DNA from: Atherix ibis
Taxonomy: Eukaryota > Arthropoda > Insecta > Diptera > Athericidae
Length of the DNA stretch: 64,000 nucleotides
Direction: 5' to 3'
NCBI GenBank assembly: GCA_958298945.1
Contig: OY282608.1
Location: forward strand, 75,006,806 to 75,070,805
The notes under the pieces are model-generated. The model worked only from the letters and a program-made list of their open reading frames with translations, had not been told where the DNA came from and searched no databases. A program made the translations under genes and the position numbers. Below are positions 22,117 through 32,888 of the stretch, piece after piece; positions within the stretch are counted from its first letter, which is position 1, and the number at the start of each line of letters is the position of its first letter.

Positions 22117-23456
22117 TGTTGGTTTGTTGGCTTGTTGGTTTGTTGGTTTGTTGGTTTTTTTGTTTGTTGGTTTGTTGGTTTGTTGTTCTGTTGGTTTGTT
22201 TGTTTGTTGGTTTGTTGATTTGTTGGTTTGTTGGTTTTTTGGTTTGTTGGCTTGTTTGTTTATTGGTTTTTTATTTTGTTGGTTTGTTCGTTTGTTCGTT
22301 TGTTGGCTTGTTGGTTTGTTGGCTTGTTGGTTTGTTAGTTTGTTGGTTTGTTGTTTTGTTGGTTTGTTGGTTTATTTGTTTGTTGGTTTGTTGGTTTGTT
22401 GTTCTGTTGGTTTGTTTGTTTGTTGGTTTGTTGGTTTGTTGGTTTTTTGGTTTGTTGGTTTGTTGGTTTGTTGGCTTGTTGGTTTATTAGTTTGTTGGCT
22501 CGTTGGTTTGTTGGCTTGTTGGTTTGTTGGTTTGTTGGTTTGTTGGTTTATTTGTTTGTTAATTTGTTTGTTTGTTGGGTTGTTTGTTTGTTGGTTTGTT
22601 AGTTACTTGGTTTGTTGGTTTGTTGGTTTGTTCGTTTGTTGGTTTGTTGGTTTGTTGGTTTGTTCGTTTGTTGGTTTGTTGGTTTGTTGCTTTGTAGAGA
22701 TGTTGGTTTGTTGGTTTGTTGGTTTGTTGGTTTGTTGCTTTGTTGGTTTTTTGGTTTGTTGGTTTGTTGGTTTGTTGGTTTGTTTGTTTGTTGGTTTATT
22801 CGTTTGTTGGTTTGTTGGTTTGTTGGTTTGTTGGTTTGTTGGTTTATTGGTTTGTTGGTTTGTTGGTTTTTTAGTTTGTTGGTTTGCTCGTTTGTTGGTT
22901 TGCTGGTTTGTTGGTTTGTTGGTTTGTCGGTTTGTTGGTTTGTTTGTTTGTTGGTTTGTTGGTTTGTTGGTTTGTTGGTTTGTGAGTTTGTTGGTTTGTT
23001 GATTTATTTGTTTATTTGTTTTTTGGTTTGTGGGTTTGTTGGTTGGTATGTTGGTTTGTTGGCTTGTTGGTTTGTTGGTTTGTTGGTTTTTTGGTTTATT
23101 GGTTTGTTGGTTTGTTGTTCTGTTGGTTTGTTTGTTTGTTGGTTTGTTGGTTTGTTGGTTTGTTGGTTTGTTTGTTTGTTGGTTTGTTGGTTTGTTGGTT
23201 TGTTGGTTTGTTGGTTTGTTGGTTTGTTGGTTTGTTGGTTTGTTGGTTTTTTGGTTTGTTGGTTTGTTGGTTTGTTTGTTTTTTGGTTTGTTTGTTTGTT
23301 AGTTTGTTCCTTTGTTGGCTTGTTGGCTTGTTGGCTTGTTGGCTTTTTGGTTTGTAGGTACGTTGGTTTGTTGGCTTGTTGGTTTGTTGGTTTGTTGGTT
23401 TTTTGGTTTGTTGGTTTGTTGTTCTGTTGGTTTGTTTGTTTGTTGGTTTGTTGGTT
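22117..23456 (+). repeat. 1,340-bp tandem duplication, right copy
   Basis: Right member of the pair. It carries a private change at about 23309 (TTCCTTTG where the left copy has TTCGTTTG) and one 8-bp unit fewer near 23417. It keeps the shared AGAGATG variant at 22696, so that variant arose before the duplication. Confidence 0.88.
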
Positions 23457-24149
23457 TGTTGGTTTGTTGGTTTGTTGGTTTGTTGGTTTGTTGGTTTGTT
23501 GGTTTGTTGGTTTGTTGGTTTGTTGGTTTGTGCGTTTGTTGGTTTATTGGCTTGTTGGTTTGTTGGTTTGTTGGTTTGTTGGTTTATTTGTTTGTTGGTT
23601 TGTTTGATTGTTGGGTTGTTCGTTTGTTGGTTTGTTAGTTACTAGGTTTGTTGATTTGTTGGTTTGTTCGTTTGTTGGTTTGTTTATTTGTGTGTTTGTT
23701 CGTTTTGTTGGTTTGTTGGTTTGTTGGTTTGTAGGTTTGTTGGTTTGTTGGTTTGTTGGTTTGTTGGTTTGTTGGTTTGTTGGTTTGTTGGTTTGTTGGT
23801 TTGTTGGTTTGTTTGTTTGTTGGTTTGTTCGTTTGTTGGTTTGTTGGTTTGTTGGTTTGTTGGTTTGTTGGTTTGTTGGTTTATTGGTTTGTTGGTTTGT
23901 TGGTTTTTTAGTTTGTTGGTTTGTTGGTTTGCTCGTTTGTTGGTTTGCTGGTTTGTTGGTTTGTTGGGTTGTTGGTTTTAGTGGTTTGTTGGTTTGTTGG
24001 TTTGTTGGTTTGTTGGTTTGTTGGTTTGTTGGTTTGTTGATTTGTGGTTTGTTGGTTTATTTGTTTATTTGTTTGTTGGTTTGTTGGTTTGTTGGTTTGT
24101 TGGTTTGTTGGTTTGTTGGTATGTTGGTTTGTTGGCTTGTTGGTTTGTT

Positions 24150-24581
24150 GGTTTGTTGGTTTTTTTGTTTGTTGGTTTGTTGGTTTGTTGTTCTGTTGGT
24201 TTGTTTGTTTGTTGGTTTGTTGATTTGTTGGTTTGTTGGTTTTTTGGTTTGTTGGCTTGTTTGTTTATTGGTTTTTTATTTTGTTGGTTTGTTCGTTTGT
24301 TCGTTTGTTGGCTTGTTGGTTTGTTGGCTTGTTGGTTTGTTAGTTTGTTGGTTTGTTGTTTTGTTGGTTTGTTGGTTTATTTGTTTGTTGGTTTGTTGGT
24401 TTGTTGTTCTGTTGGTTTGTTTGTTTGTTGGTTTGTTGATTTGTTGGTTTGTTGGTTTTTTGGTTTGTTGGCTTGTTTGTTTATTGGTTTTTTATTTTGT
24501 TGGTTTGTTCGTTTGTTCGTTTGTTGGCTTGTTGGTTTGTTGGCTTGTTGGTTTGTTAGTTTGTTGGTTTGTTGTTTTGTT
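24150..24581 (+). repeat. 216-bp tandem duplication
   Basis: Two adjacent copies at 216 bp offset (27 units of 8 bp). The TTTTTTATTTTG word starts at 24272 and 24488, and the GTTCTGTTGG word precedes it in both. One visible difference is a run of seven Ts near 24160 against TTTATTT near 24376. The copy at 26.76-28.0 kb has only one version of this segment. Confidence 0.85.
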
Positions 24582-25081
24582 GGTTTGTTGGTTTATTTGT
24601 TTGTTGGTTTGTTGGTTTATTGGTTTGTTTGTTTGTTGGTTTGTTGGTTCGTTGGTTTGTTGGTTTGTTGGTTTGTTGGTTTGTTGGTTTGTTTGTTTGT
24701 TGGTTTGTTGGTTTGTTGGCTTATTGGCTTGTTGGCTTGTTGGTTTGTTGGTTTGTTGGTTTGTTGGTTTGTTGGTTCGTTAGTTTATTTGTTTGTTGGT
24801 TTGTTGGCTTGTTGGATTGTTGGTTTGTTGGCTTGTTGGTTTGTTGGATTGTTGGTTTCTTTGTTTGTTGGTTTGTTGGCTTGTTGGTGTTTTGGTTTGT
24901 GGTTTGTTGGTTTGTTGGTTTGTTGGTTTGTTGGTTTGTTGGTTTGTTGGTTTGTTGGCTTGTTGGTTTGTTGGTTTGTTCGTTTGTTGGTTTTTTGGTT
25001 TGTTAGTTTGTTGGTTTGTTGGTTTGTTGGTTTGTTGGTTTGTTGGTTTGTTGGTTTATTGGTTTGTTTGTTTGTTGGTTT

Positions 25082-26009
25082 GTTGGTTTGTTGGCTTGTT
25101 GGCTTGTTGGCTTGTTGGTTTGTTGGTTTGTTGGTTTGTTGGTTTGTTGGTTTGTTAATTTATTTGTTAGTTGGTTTGTTGGCTTGTTGGTTTGTTGGTT
25201 TGTTGGCTTGTTGGTTTGTTGGATTCTTGGTTTCTTTGTTTTTTGGTTTCTTTGTTTATTGGTTTGTTGGCTTGTTGGTGTTTTGGTTTGTTGGTTTGTT
25301 GGTTTGTTGGTTTGTTGGTTTGTTGGTTTGTTGGTTTGTTGGTTTGTTGGTTTGTTGGTTTGTTGGTTTGTTGGCTTGTTGGTTTGTTGGTTTGTTCGTT
25401 TGTTGGATTTTTGGTTTGTTAGTTTGTTGGTTTGTTGGTTTGTTGGTTTGTTGGTTTGTTGGTTTGTTGGTTTGTTGGTTTGTTGGCCTGATTGTTTGTT
25501 GGCTTGTTGGCTTGTTGGTTTGTTGGTTTGTTGGTTTGTTGGTTTGTTGGTTTGTTGGCTTGTTGGCTTGTTGGCTTGTTGGTTTGTTGGTTTGTTGGTT
25601 TGTTGGTTTGTTGGTTTGTTAATTTATTTGTTAGTTGGTTTGTTGGCTTGTTGGTTTGTTGGTTTGTTGGCTTGTTGGTTTGTTGGATTCATGGTTTCTT
25701 TGTTTTTTGGTTTCTTTGTTTATTGGTTTGTTGGCTTGTTGGTGTTTTGGTTTGTTGGTTTGTTGGTTTGTTGGTTTGTTGGTTTGTTGGTTTGTTGGTT
25801 TGTTGGTTTGTTGGTTTGTTGGTTTGTTGGCTTGTTGGTTTGTTGGTTTGTTCGTTTGTTGGATTTTTGGTTTGTTAGTTTGTTGGTTTGTTGGTTTGTT
25901 GGTTTGTTGGTTTGTTGGTTTGTTGGTTTGTTGGTTTGTTGGTTTGTTGGCTTGATTGTTTGTTGGCTTGTTGGCTTGTTGGTTTGTTGGTTTGTTGGTT
26001 TGTTGGTTT
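25082..26009 (+). repeat. 464-bp tandem duplication
   Basis: Two adjacent copies at 464 bp offset: GGCTTGTT triplets at 25093 and 25557, GGATTC at 25221 and 25685, and a CTGATTG/CTTGATTG word near 25488 and 25952. The right copy has the private GGATTCATGG where the left has GGATTCTTGG. The left copy has the private GGCCTGATTG. The segment around 27.6-28.0 kb has a single version. Confidence 0.85.
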
Positions 26010-26149
26010 GTTGGTTTGTTGGTTTGTTGGCTTGTTAGTTTGTTGGCTTGTTGGTTTGTTGGTTTGTTGGTTTGTTGGTTTGTTGGTTTGTTGGTTTGTT
26101 GGCTTGTTGGTTTGTTGGTTTGTTGGCTTGTTGGTTTATTGGTTTGTTG

Positions 26150-26770
26150 GTTTGTTGGTTTGTTGGTTTGTTGGTGTGTTGGTTTTTTGGTTTGTTGGTT
26201 TGTTGGTTTTTCGGTTTTTTGGTTTGTTGGCTTGTTGATTTGTTGGTTTGTTGGTTTGTTGGTTTGTTGGTTTGTTGGTTTGTTGGTTTGTTGGTTTGTT
26301 GGTATGTTGGTTTGTTGGCTTGTTGGTTTGTTGGTTTGTTGGTTTTTTTGTTTGTTGGGTTGTTGGTTTGTTGTTCTGTTGGTTTGTTTGTTTGTTGGTT
26401 TGTTGATTTGTTGGTTTGTTGGTTTTTTGGTTTGTTGGCTTGTTTGTTTATTGGGTTTTTATTTTGTTGGTTTGTTCGTTTGTTCGTTTGTTGGCTTGTT
26501 GGTTTGTTGGCTTGTTGGTTTGTTAGTTTGTTAGTTTGTTGTTTTGTTGGTTTGTTGGTTTATTTGTTTGTTGGTTTGTTGGTTTATTGGTTTGTTTGTT
26601 TGTTGGTTTGTTGGTTCGTTGGTTTGTTGGTTTGTTGGTTTGTTGGTTTGTTGGTTTGTTGGTTTGTTGGTTTGTTTGTTTGTTGGTTTGTTCATTTGTT
26701 GGCTTGTGTATTTGTTGGCTTGTTGGCATGTTGGTTTGTTGGTTTGTTGGTTTGATGGTTTGTTGGTTTG
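26150..26770 (+). repeat. Segment duplicated at 28.87-29.49 kb (left copy)
   Basis: Matches 28,870-29,490 at an offset of about 2,719-2,727 bp. Shared rare words are GGTTTTTCGGTTTTTTGG (TCGG at 26211 and 28930), GGGTTGTTGG after the T-run, CTTGTGTATTTG (TGTA at 26707 and 29426), GGCATGTTGG and GATGGTTTG. The left copy has GGGTTTTTATTTTG near 26452 where the right has GGTTTTTTATTTTG. Confidence 0.8.
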
Positions 26771-28869
26771 TTGGTATGTTGGTTTGTTGGCTTGTTGGTT
26801 TGTTGGTTTGTTGGTTTTTTTGTTTGTTGGTCTGTTGGTTTGTTGTTCTGTTGGCTTGTTTGTTTGTTGGTTTGTTGATTTGTTGGTTTGTTGGTTTTTT
26901 GGTTTGTTGGCTTGTTTGTTTATTGGTTTTTTATTTTGTTGGTTTGTTCGTTTGTTCGTTTGTTGGCTTGTTGGTTTGTTGGCTTGTTGGTTTGTTAGTT
27001 TGTTGGTTTGTTGTTTTGTTGGTTTGTTGGTTTATTTGTTTGTTGGTTTGTTGGTTTATTGGTTTGTTTGTTTGTTGGTTTGTTGGTTCGTTGGTTTGTT
27101 GGTTTGTTGGTTTGTTGGTTTGTTGGTTTGTTTGTTTGTTGGTTTGTTGGTTTGTTGGCTTATTGGCTTGTTGGCTTGTTGGTTTGTTGGTTTGTTGGTT
27201 TGTTGGTTTGTTGGTTCGTTAGTTTATTTGTTTGTTGGTTTGTTGGCTTGTTGGATTGTTGGTTTGTTGGCTTGTTGGTTTGTAGGATTGTTGGTTTCTT
27301 TGTTTGTTGGTTTGTTGGCTTGTTGGTGTTTTGGTTTGTGGTTTGTTGGTTTGTTGGTTTGTTGGTTTGTTGGTTTGTTGGTTTGTTGGTTTGTTGGTTT
27401 GTTGGTTTGTTGGTTTGTTGGCTTGTTGGTTTGTTGGTTTGTTCGTTTGTTGGTTTTTTGGTTTGTTAGTTTGTTGGTTTGTTGGTTTGTTGGTTTGTTG
27501 GTTTGTTGGTTTGTTGGTTTATTGGTTTGTTTGTTTGTTGGTTTGTTGGTTTGTTGGCTTGTTGGCTTGTTGGCTTGTTGGTTTGTTGGTTTGTTGGTTT
27601 GTTGTTTTGTTGGTTTGTTAATTTATTTGTTAGTTGGTTTGTTGGCTTGTTGGTTTGTTGGTTTGTTGGCTTGTTGGTTTGTTGGATTCTTGGTTTCTTT
27701 GTTTTTTGGTTTCTTTGTTTATTGGTTTGTTGGCTTGTTGGTGTTTTGGTTTGTTGGTTTGTTGGTTTGTTGGTTTGTTGGTTTGTTGGTTTGTTGGTTT
27801 GTTGGTTTGTTGGTTTGTTGGCTTGTTGGTTTGTTGGTTTGTTCGTTTGTTGGATTTTTGGTTTGTTAGTTTGTTGGTTTGTTGGTTTGTTGGTTTGTTG
27901 GTTTGTTGGTTTGTTGGTTTGTTGGTTTGTTGGCTTGATTGTTTGTTGGCTTGTTGGTTTGTTGGTTTGTTGGTTTGTTGGTTTGTTGGTTTGTTGGTTT
28001 GTTGGCTTGTTAGTTTGTTGGCTTGTTGGTTTGTTGGTTTGTTGGTTTGTTGGTTTGTTGGTTTGTTGGTTTGTAGGTTTGTTGGTTTGTTGGTTTGTTG
28101 GTTTGTTGGTTTGTTGGTTTGTTGGTTTGTTGGTTTGTTTGGCTTGTTGGTTTGTTGGCTTGTTGGCTTGTTGGTTTGTTGGTTTGTTGGTTTGTTGGTT
28201 TGTTGGTTTGTTGGTTTGTTGGTTTGTTGGTTTGTTGGTTTGTTTGTTTGTTGGTTGTTGGTTTGTTGGTTTGTTGGTTTGTTGGTTTGTTGGTTTGTTG
28301 GTTATTTGGTTTGTTGGTTTTTTGATTTGTTGGCTTGTTGGTTTGCTGGTTTGTTGGTTTGTTGATTTGTTGGTTTGTTGGTTTGTTGTTTTGTTGGTTT
28401 GTTGGTTTGTTGGTTTGTTGGTTTTTTGGTTTGTTGGTTTGTTGGTTTGTTGGTTTGTTAGTTTGTTGGTTTGATGGTTTGTTGGTTTGTTGGTTTGTTG
28501 GTTTGTTGGTTTGTTGGTGTGTTGGTTTGTTGGTTTGTTGGTTTATTGGTTTGTTGGTTTGTTGGTTTGGTCGTTTGTTGGTTTGTTGATTTGTTGGTTT
28601 GTTCGTTTGTTGTGTTTTTGGTTTGTTGGTTTGTTGGTTTGTTGGTTTGTTGGTTTGTTGGTTTGTTGGTTTGTTGATTTGTTGGTTTGTTGGTTTGTTG
28701 GTTTGTTGGTTTGTTGGTGTGTTGGTTTGTTGGTTTGTTGGTTTATTGGTTTGTTGGTTTGTTGGTTTGTTCGTTTGTTGGTTTGTTGATTTGTTGGTTT
28801 GTTCGTTTGTTCGTTTGTTGGCTTGTTGGTTTGTTGGCTTGTTGGCTTGTTGGTTTATTGGTTTGTTGG

Positions 28870-29490
28870 TTTGTTGGTTTGTTGGTTTGTTGGTGTGTTG
28901 GTTTTTTGGTTTGTTGGTTTGTTGGTTTTTCGGTTTTTTGGTTTGTTGGCTTGTTGATTTGTTGGTTTGTTGGTTTGTTGGTTTGTTGGTTTGTTGGTTT
29001 GTTGGTTTGTTGGTTTGTTGGTTTGTTGGAATGTTGGTTTGTTGGCTTGTTGGTTTGTTGGTTTGTTGGTTTTTTTGTTTGTTGGGTTGTTGGTTTGTTG
29101 TTCTGTTGGTTTGTTTGTTTGTTGGTTTGTTGATTTGTTGGTTTGTTGGTTTTTTGGTTTGTTGGCTTGTTTGTTTATTGGTTTTTTATTTTGTTGGTTT
29201 GTTCGTTTGTTCGTTTGTTGGCTTGTTGGTTTGTTGGCTTGTTGGTTTGTTAGTTTGTTAGTTTGTTGTTTTGTTGGTTTGTTGGTTTATTTGTTTGTTG
29301 GTTTGTTGGTTTATTGGTTTGTTTGTTTGTTGGTTTGTTGGTTCGTTGGTTTGTTGGTTTGTTGGTTTGTTGGTTTGTTGGTTTGTTGGTTTGTTTGTTT
29401 GTTGGTTTGTTCATTTGTTGGCTTGTGTATTTGTTGGCTTGTTGGCATGTTGGTTTGTTGGTTTGTTGGTTTGATGGTTTGTTGGTTTGT
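28870..29490 (+). repeat. Segment duplicated from 26.15-26.77 kb (right copy)
   Basis: Partner of the left copy, with the same CGGTTTTTTGG, GTGTATTTG and GGCATGTT word order. A private GGAATGTTGG near 29029 stands where the left copy has GGTATGTTGG. After about 29,490 the two diverge: the right copy runs into GGCTTGTT units and a private GTTTCTTTCTTTG near 29620, then the long pure tract. Confidence 0.8.
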
Positions 29491-29770
29491 TGGCTTGTTG
29501 GCTTGTTGGCTTGTTGGTTTGTTGGTTTGTTGGTTTGTTGGTTTGTTGGTTTGTTAGTTTATTTGTTTGTTGGTGTGTTGGCTTGTTGGTTTGTTGGCTT
29601 GTTGGTTTGTTGGATTGTTCGTTTCTTTCTTTGTTGGTTTGTTCGTTTGTTGGCTTGTTGGTTTTTTGGTTTGTTGGTTTGTTGGTTTGTTGGTTTGTTG
29701 GTTTGTTGGTTTGTTGGTTTGTTGGTTTGCTGGCTTGTTGGTTTGTTAATTTGTTCGTTTGTTGGTTTTT

Positions 29771-29962
29771 TGGTTTGTTGGTTTGTTGGTTTGTTGGTTT
29801 GTTGGTTTGTTGGTTTGTTGGTTTGTTGGTTTGTTGGTTTGTTGGTTTGTTGGTTTGTTGGTTTGTTGGTTTGTTGGTTTGTTGGTTTGTTGGTTTGTTG
29901 GTTTGTTGGTTTGTTGGTTTGTTGGTTTGTTGGTTTGTTGGTTTGTTGGTTTGTTGGTTTGT
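29771..29962 (+). repeat. Longest perfectly uniform tract (about 24 exact units)
   Basis: From the end of a GGTTTTTT unit near 29,765 to the AGTTTGTT unit at about 29,963 every unit is exactly GGTTTGTT, about 192 bp. Other clean tracts seen are shorter, for example about 52,328-52,447 and 31,291-31,420. It lies exactly at the join of blocks C and B. A perfect run there may be the youngest, most recently expanded DNA in the window, or a collapsed or mis-estimated length in the assembly. Confidence 0.85.
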
Positions 29963-32888
29963 TAGTTTGTTGGTTTGTTGGTTTGTTGGTTTGTTGGTTT
30001 GTTGGTTATTTGGTTTGTTGGTTTTTTGATTTGTTGGCTTGTTGGTTTGCTGGTTTGTTGGTTTAATGATTTGTTGGTTTGTTGGTTTGTTGGTTTGTTG
30101 GTTTGTTGGTTTGTTGGTTTGTTAGTTTTTTGGTTTGTTGGTTTGTTGGTTTGTTGGTTTGTTGGTTTGTTGGTTTGTTAGTTTGTTGGTTTGTTGGTTT
30201 GTTGGTTTATTGGTTTGTTGGTTTGTTGGTTTGTTGTTTTGTTGGTTTGTTGGTTTGTTGGTTTGTTGGTTTGTTGGTGTGTTGGTTTGTTGGTTTGTTG
30301 GTTTATTGGTTTGTTGGTTTGTTGGTTTGTTCGTTTGTTGGTTTGTTGATTTGTTGGTTTGTTCATTTGTTCGTTTGTTGGCTTGTTGGTTTGTTGGCTT
30401 GTTGGCTTGTTGGTTTGTTGGTTTGTTGGTTTGTTGGTTTGTTGGTTTGTTCGTTTGTTGGTTTTTTGGTTTGTTGGTTTATTGGTTAGTTTGTTTTTTG
30501 GTTTGTTGGTTTGTTCGATTGTTGGTTTGTTGGTTTGTTGGTTTGTTGGTTTGTTGGTTTGTTGGTTTGTTGGTTTTTTGGTTTGTTGGCTTGTTAGTTT
30601 GTTGGCTTGTTGGTTTGTTGGTTTGTTAGTTTTTTGGTTTGTTGGTTTGTTGGTTTGTTGGTTTGTTGGTTTGTTGGTTTGTTGGTGTGTTGGTTTGTTG
30701 GTTTGTTGGGTTGTTGGTTTGTTGGTTTTTTGGTTTTTTGGTTTGTTGGCTTGTTGATTTGTTGGTTTGTTGGTTTGTTGGTTTGTTGGTTTGTTGGTTT
30801 GTTGGTTTGTTGGTTTGTTCGTTTGTTGGTTTTTTGGTTTGTTGGTTTGTTGGTTTGTTGGTTTATTGGTTTGTTTGTTTTTTGGTTTGTTGGTTTGTTG
30901 GTTTGTTGGTTTGTTGGTTTGTTGGTTTGTTGGTTTGTTGGTTTGTTGGTTTATTGGTTTGTTGTTGTGTTGGTTTGTTAGTTTGTTGGTTTGTTGATTT
31001 TTTGGTTTTTTGGTTTGTTGGCTTGTTCGTTTGTTGGTTTGTTGGTTTGTTGGTTTGTTGGTTTGTTGGTTTTTTGGTTTTTTGGTTTGTTGGTTTGTTG
31101 GTTTGTTGGTTTGTTGGTTTGTTGGTTTGTTGGTTTGTTGGTTTGTTGGTTTGTTGGTTTGTTGGTTTTTTGATTTGTTGGCTTGTAGGTTTGTTGGTTT
31201 GTTGGTTTGTTGATTTGTTGGTCTGTTGGTTTGTTGGTTTGTTGGTTTGTTGGTTTGTTGGTTTTTTGATTTGTTGGTTTGTTGGTTTGTTGGCTTGTTG
31301 GTTTGTTGGTTTGTTGGTTTGTTGGTTTGTTGGTTTGTTGGTTTGTTGGTTTGTTGGTTTGTTGGTTTGTTGGTTTGTTGGTTTGTTGGTTTGTTGGTTT
31401 GTTGGTTTGTTGGTTTGTTGGCTTGTTGGTTTGTTTGGCTTGTTGGTTTGTTGGCTTGTTGGCTTGTTGGTTTGTTGGTTTGTTGGTTTGTTGGTTTGTT
31501 GGTTTGTTGGGTTGTTGGTTTGTTGGTTTGTTGGTTTGTTGGTTTATTGGTTTGTTGGTTTGTTGCTTTGTTGGTCTGTTGGTTTGTTGGTTTGTTGGTT
31601 TGTTGGTTTGTTGGTTTGTTGGTTTGTTTGTTTGTTGGTCTGTTGGCTTGTTGGTTTTTTGGCTTGTTCGTTTGTTGGTGTGTTGGTTTGTGTGTTTGTT
31701 TGTTTGTTGGTTTGTTCGGTTGTTGGCTTGTTGGTTTTTTGGCTTGTTGGCTTGTTGGTTTGTTGGTTTGTTGGTTTGTTGGTTGGTTGGTTTGTTGGTT
31801 TATTTGTTTGTTTGTTTGTTGGTTTGTGTGTTTGTTGGCTTGTTGGTTTGTTGGCTTGTTGGCTTGTTGGTTTGTTGGTTTGTTTGTTTGTTCGTTTGTT
31901 GGTTTGTTGATTTGTTGGTTTGTCCGTTTGTTCGTTTGTTGGCTTGTTGGTTTGTTGGCTTGTTAGGTTGTTGGTTTGTTGGTTTGTTCGGTTGTTGGTT
32001 ACCTGGTTTGTTGGTTTGTTGGTTTGTTGGTTTATTGGTTTGTTGGTCTGTTGGTTTGTTGGTTTGTTGGTTTGTTGGTTTGTTGGTTTGTTGGGTTGTT
32101 GGTTTGTTGGTTTGTTGGTTTGTTGGTTTGTTGGTTGTTTGGTTTGTTGGTTTGTTGGTTTGTTGGTTAGTTAGTTTGTTCGTTTGTTGGTATTTGGTTT
32201 GTTGGTTTGTTGGTTTGTTGGTTTGTTGGTTTGTTGATTTGTTGGTTTGTTGGTTTGTTGGTTTTTTGGTTTGTTGGTTTGTAGGTTTGTTGGTTTGTTG
32301 GTTTGTTGGTTTGTTGGTTTGTTGGTTTGTTGGTTTGTTGGTTTGTTGGTTTGTTGGTTTGTTGGTTTGTTGGTTTGTTGGTTTTTTTATTTGTTGGCCT
32401 TTTGGTTTGTTGGATTGTTGATTAGTTGGTTTGTTGGTTTGTTGGTTTTTTGGTTTGTTAATTTGTTGGTTTTTTGGTTTGTTGGTTTGTTGGTTTGTTG
32501 GCTTGTTGGTTTGTTGGTTTGTTGGTTTGTTGGTTTGTTGGTTTGTTGGTTTGTTGGTTTGTTGGTTTGTTGGTTTGTTGGTTTGTTGGTTTGTTGGTTT
32601 GTTGGTTTGTTTGTTTGTTGGTTTGTTGGCTTGGTGGTTTGTTGGCTTGTTGTTTTGTTGGCTTGTTGGCTTGTTGGTATGTTTTTTTGTTGGTTTGTTG
32701 GTTTGTTGGTTTGTTGGTTTGTTGGTGTGTTGGTTTGTTGGTTTGTTGGTTTATTGGTTTGTTGGTTTGTTGGTTTGTTCGTTTGTTGGTTTGTTGATTT
32801 GTTGGTTTGTTCATTTGTTCGTTTGTTGGCTTGTTGGTTTGTTGGCTTGTTGGCTTGTTGGTTTGTTGGTTTGTTGGTTTGTTGGTTT
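29963..32888 (+). repeat. Family B higher-order copy B1 (about 2.93 kb)
   Basis: A full copy containing TAATG at 30064, GTTGTTGTG at 30961, TTTGGCT at 31434, TTACCTGG at 31999, GGCC at 32396 and TTGGTGG at 32631. The offset to copy B2 is 2,920-2,944 bp throughout. B1 has private changes such as GGTTGTTTGG near 32133, where B2 has GGTTTTTTGG near 35077, and GGTATGTTTTTTTG near 32677. Confidence 0.85.

Larger units (their letters stand above)
1..24000 (+). repeat. Family A block: higher-order repeat of about 3.1 kb
   Basis: This block is organised by recurring landmark words in a fixed order: GGTTACTTGGTTACTTGG, then GGTTACTTGGTTGCTTGG, GCTTTGTAGGGATG, TGCTCGTTTG, GATTTATTTGTTTATTTG, GGTACGTTGG, CGTTTTGTTGG, GGTTTTAGTGG, and TTATTGGTTTTTTATTTTG. 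The TTACTTGGTTAC landmark starts at 176, 1454, 4573, 9910, 12928, 16043 and 19350. The TTTTAGTGG landmark starts at 3085, 6409, 11626, 14724, 17831, 20599 and 23976. Typical spacing is 3.0-3.3 kb, with one long interval (4573 to 9910) that holds extra duplicated material. Copies differ by gains and losses of 8-bp units and by single-base variants. Confidence 0.9.
24000..29960 (+). repeat. Family C mosaic block
   Basis: This block reuses the last third of the A unit (TTTTTTATTTTG at 24272 and 24488, GTTCGTTAG near 24777, TTAATTTATTTG near 25158, GGATTC at 25221) but lacks the GGTTACTTGGTTACTTGG word entirely. The 24.1-25.7 kb part is echoed at 26.76-28.0 kb, without its internal 216-bp and 464-bp duplications. 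The 26.15-26.77 kb part is echoed at 28.87-29.49 kb. Between them lies the segment shared with 7.8-8.7 kb. Confidence 0.75.

Noticed and set aside
2355..23018. Promoters or replication origins at the TTTATTTGTTTATTTG words
   Set aside because: There is no TATA-like box, no downstream gene and no known origin consensus. The words are variants of the satellite unit, reported only as a binding-site hypothesis.
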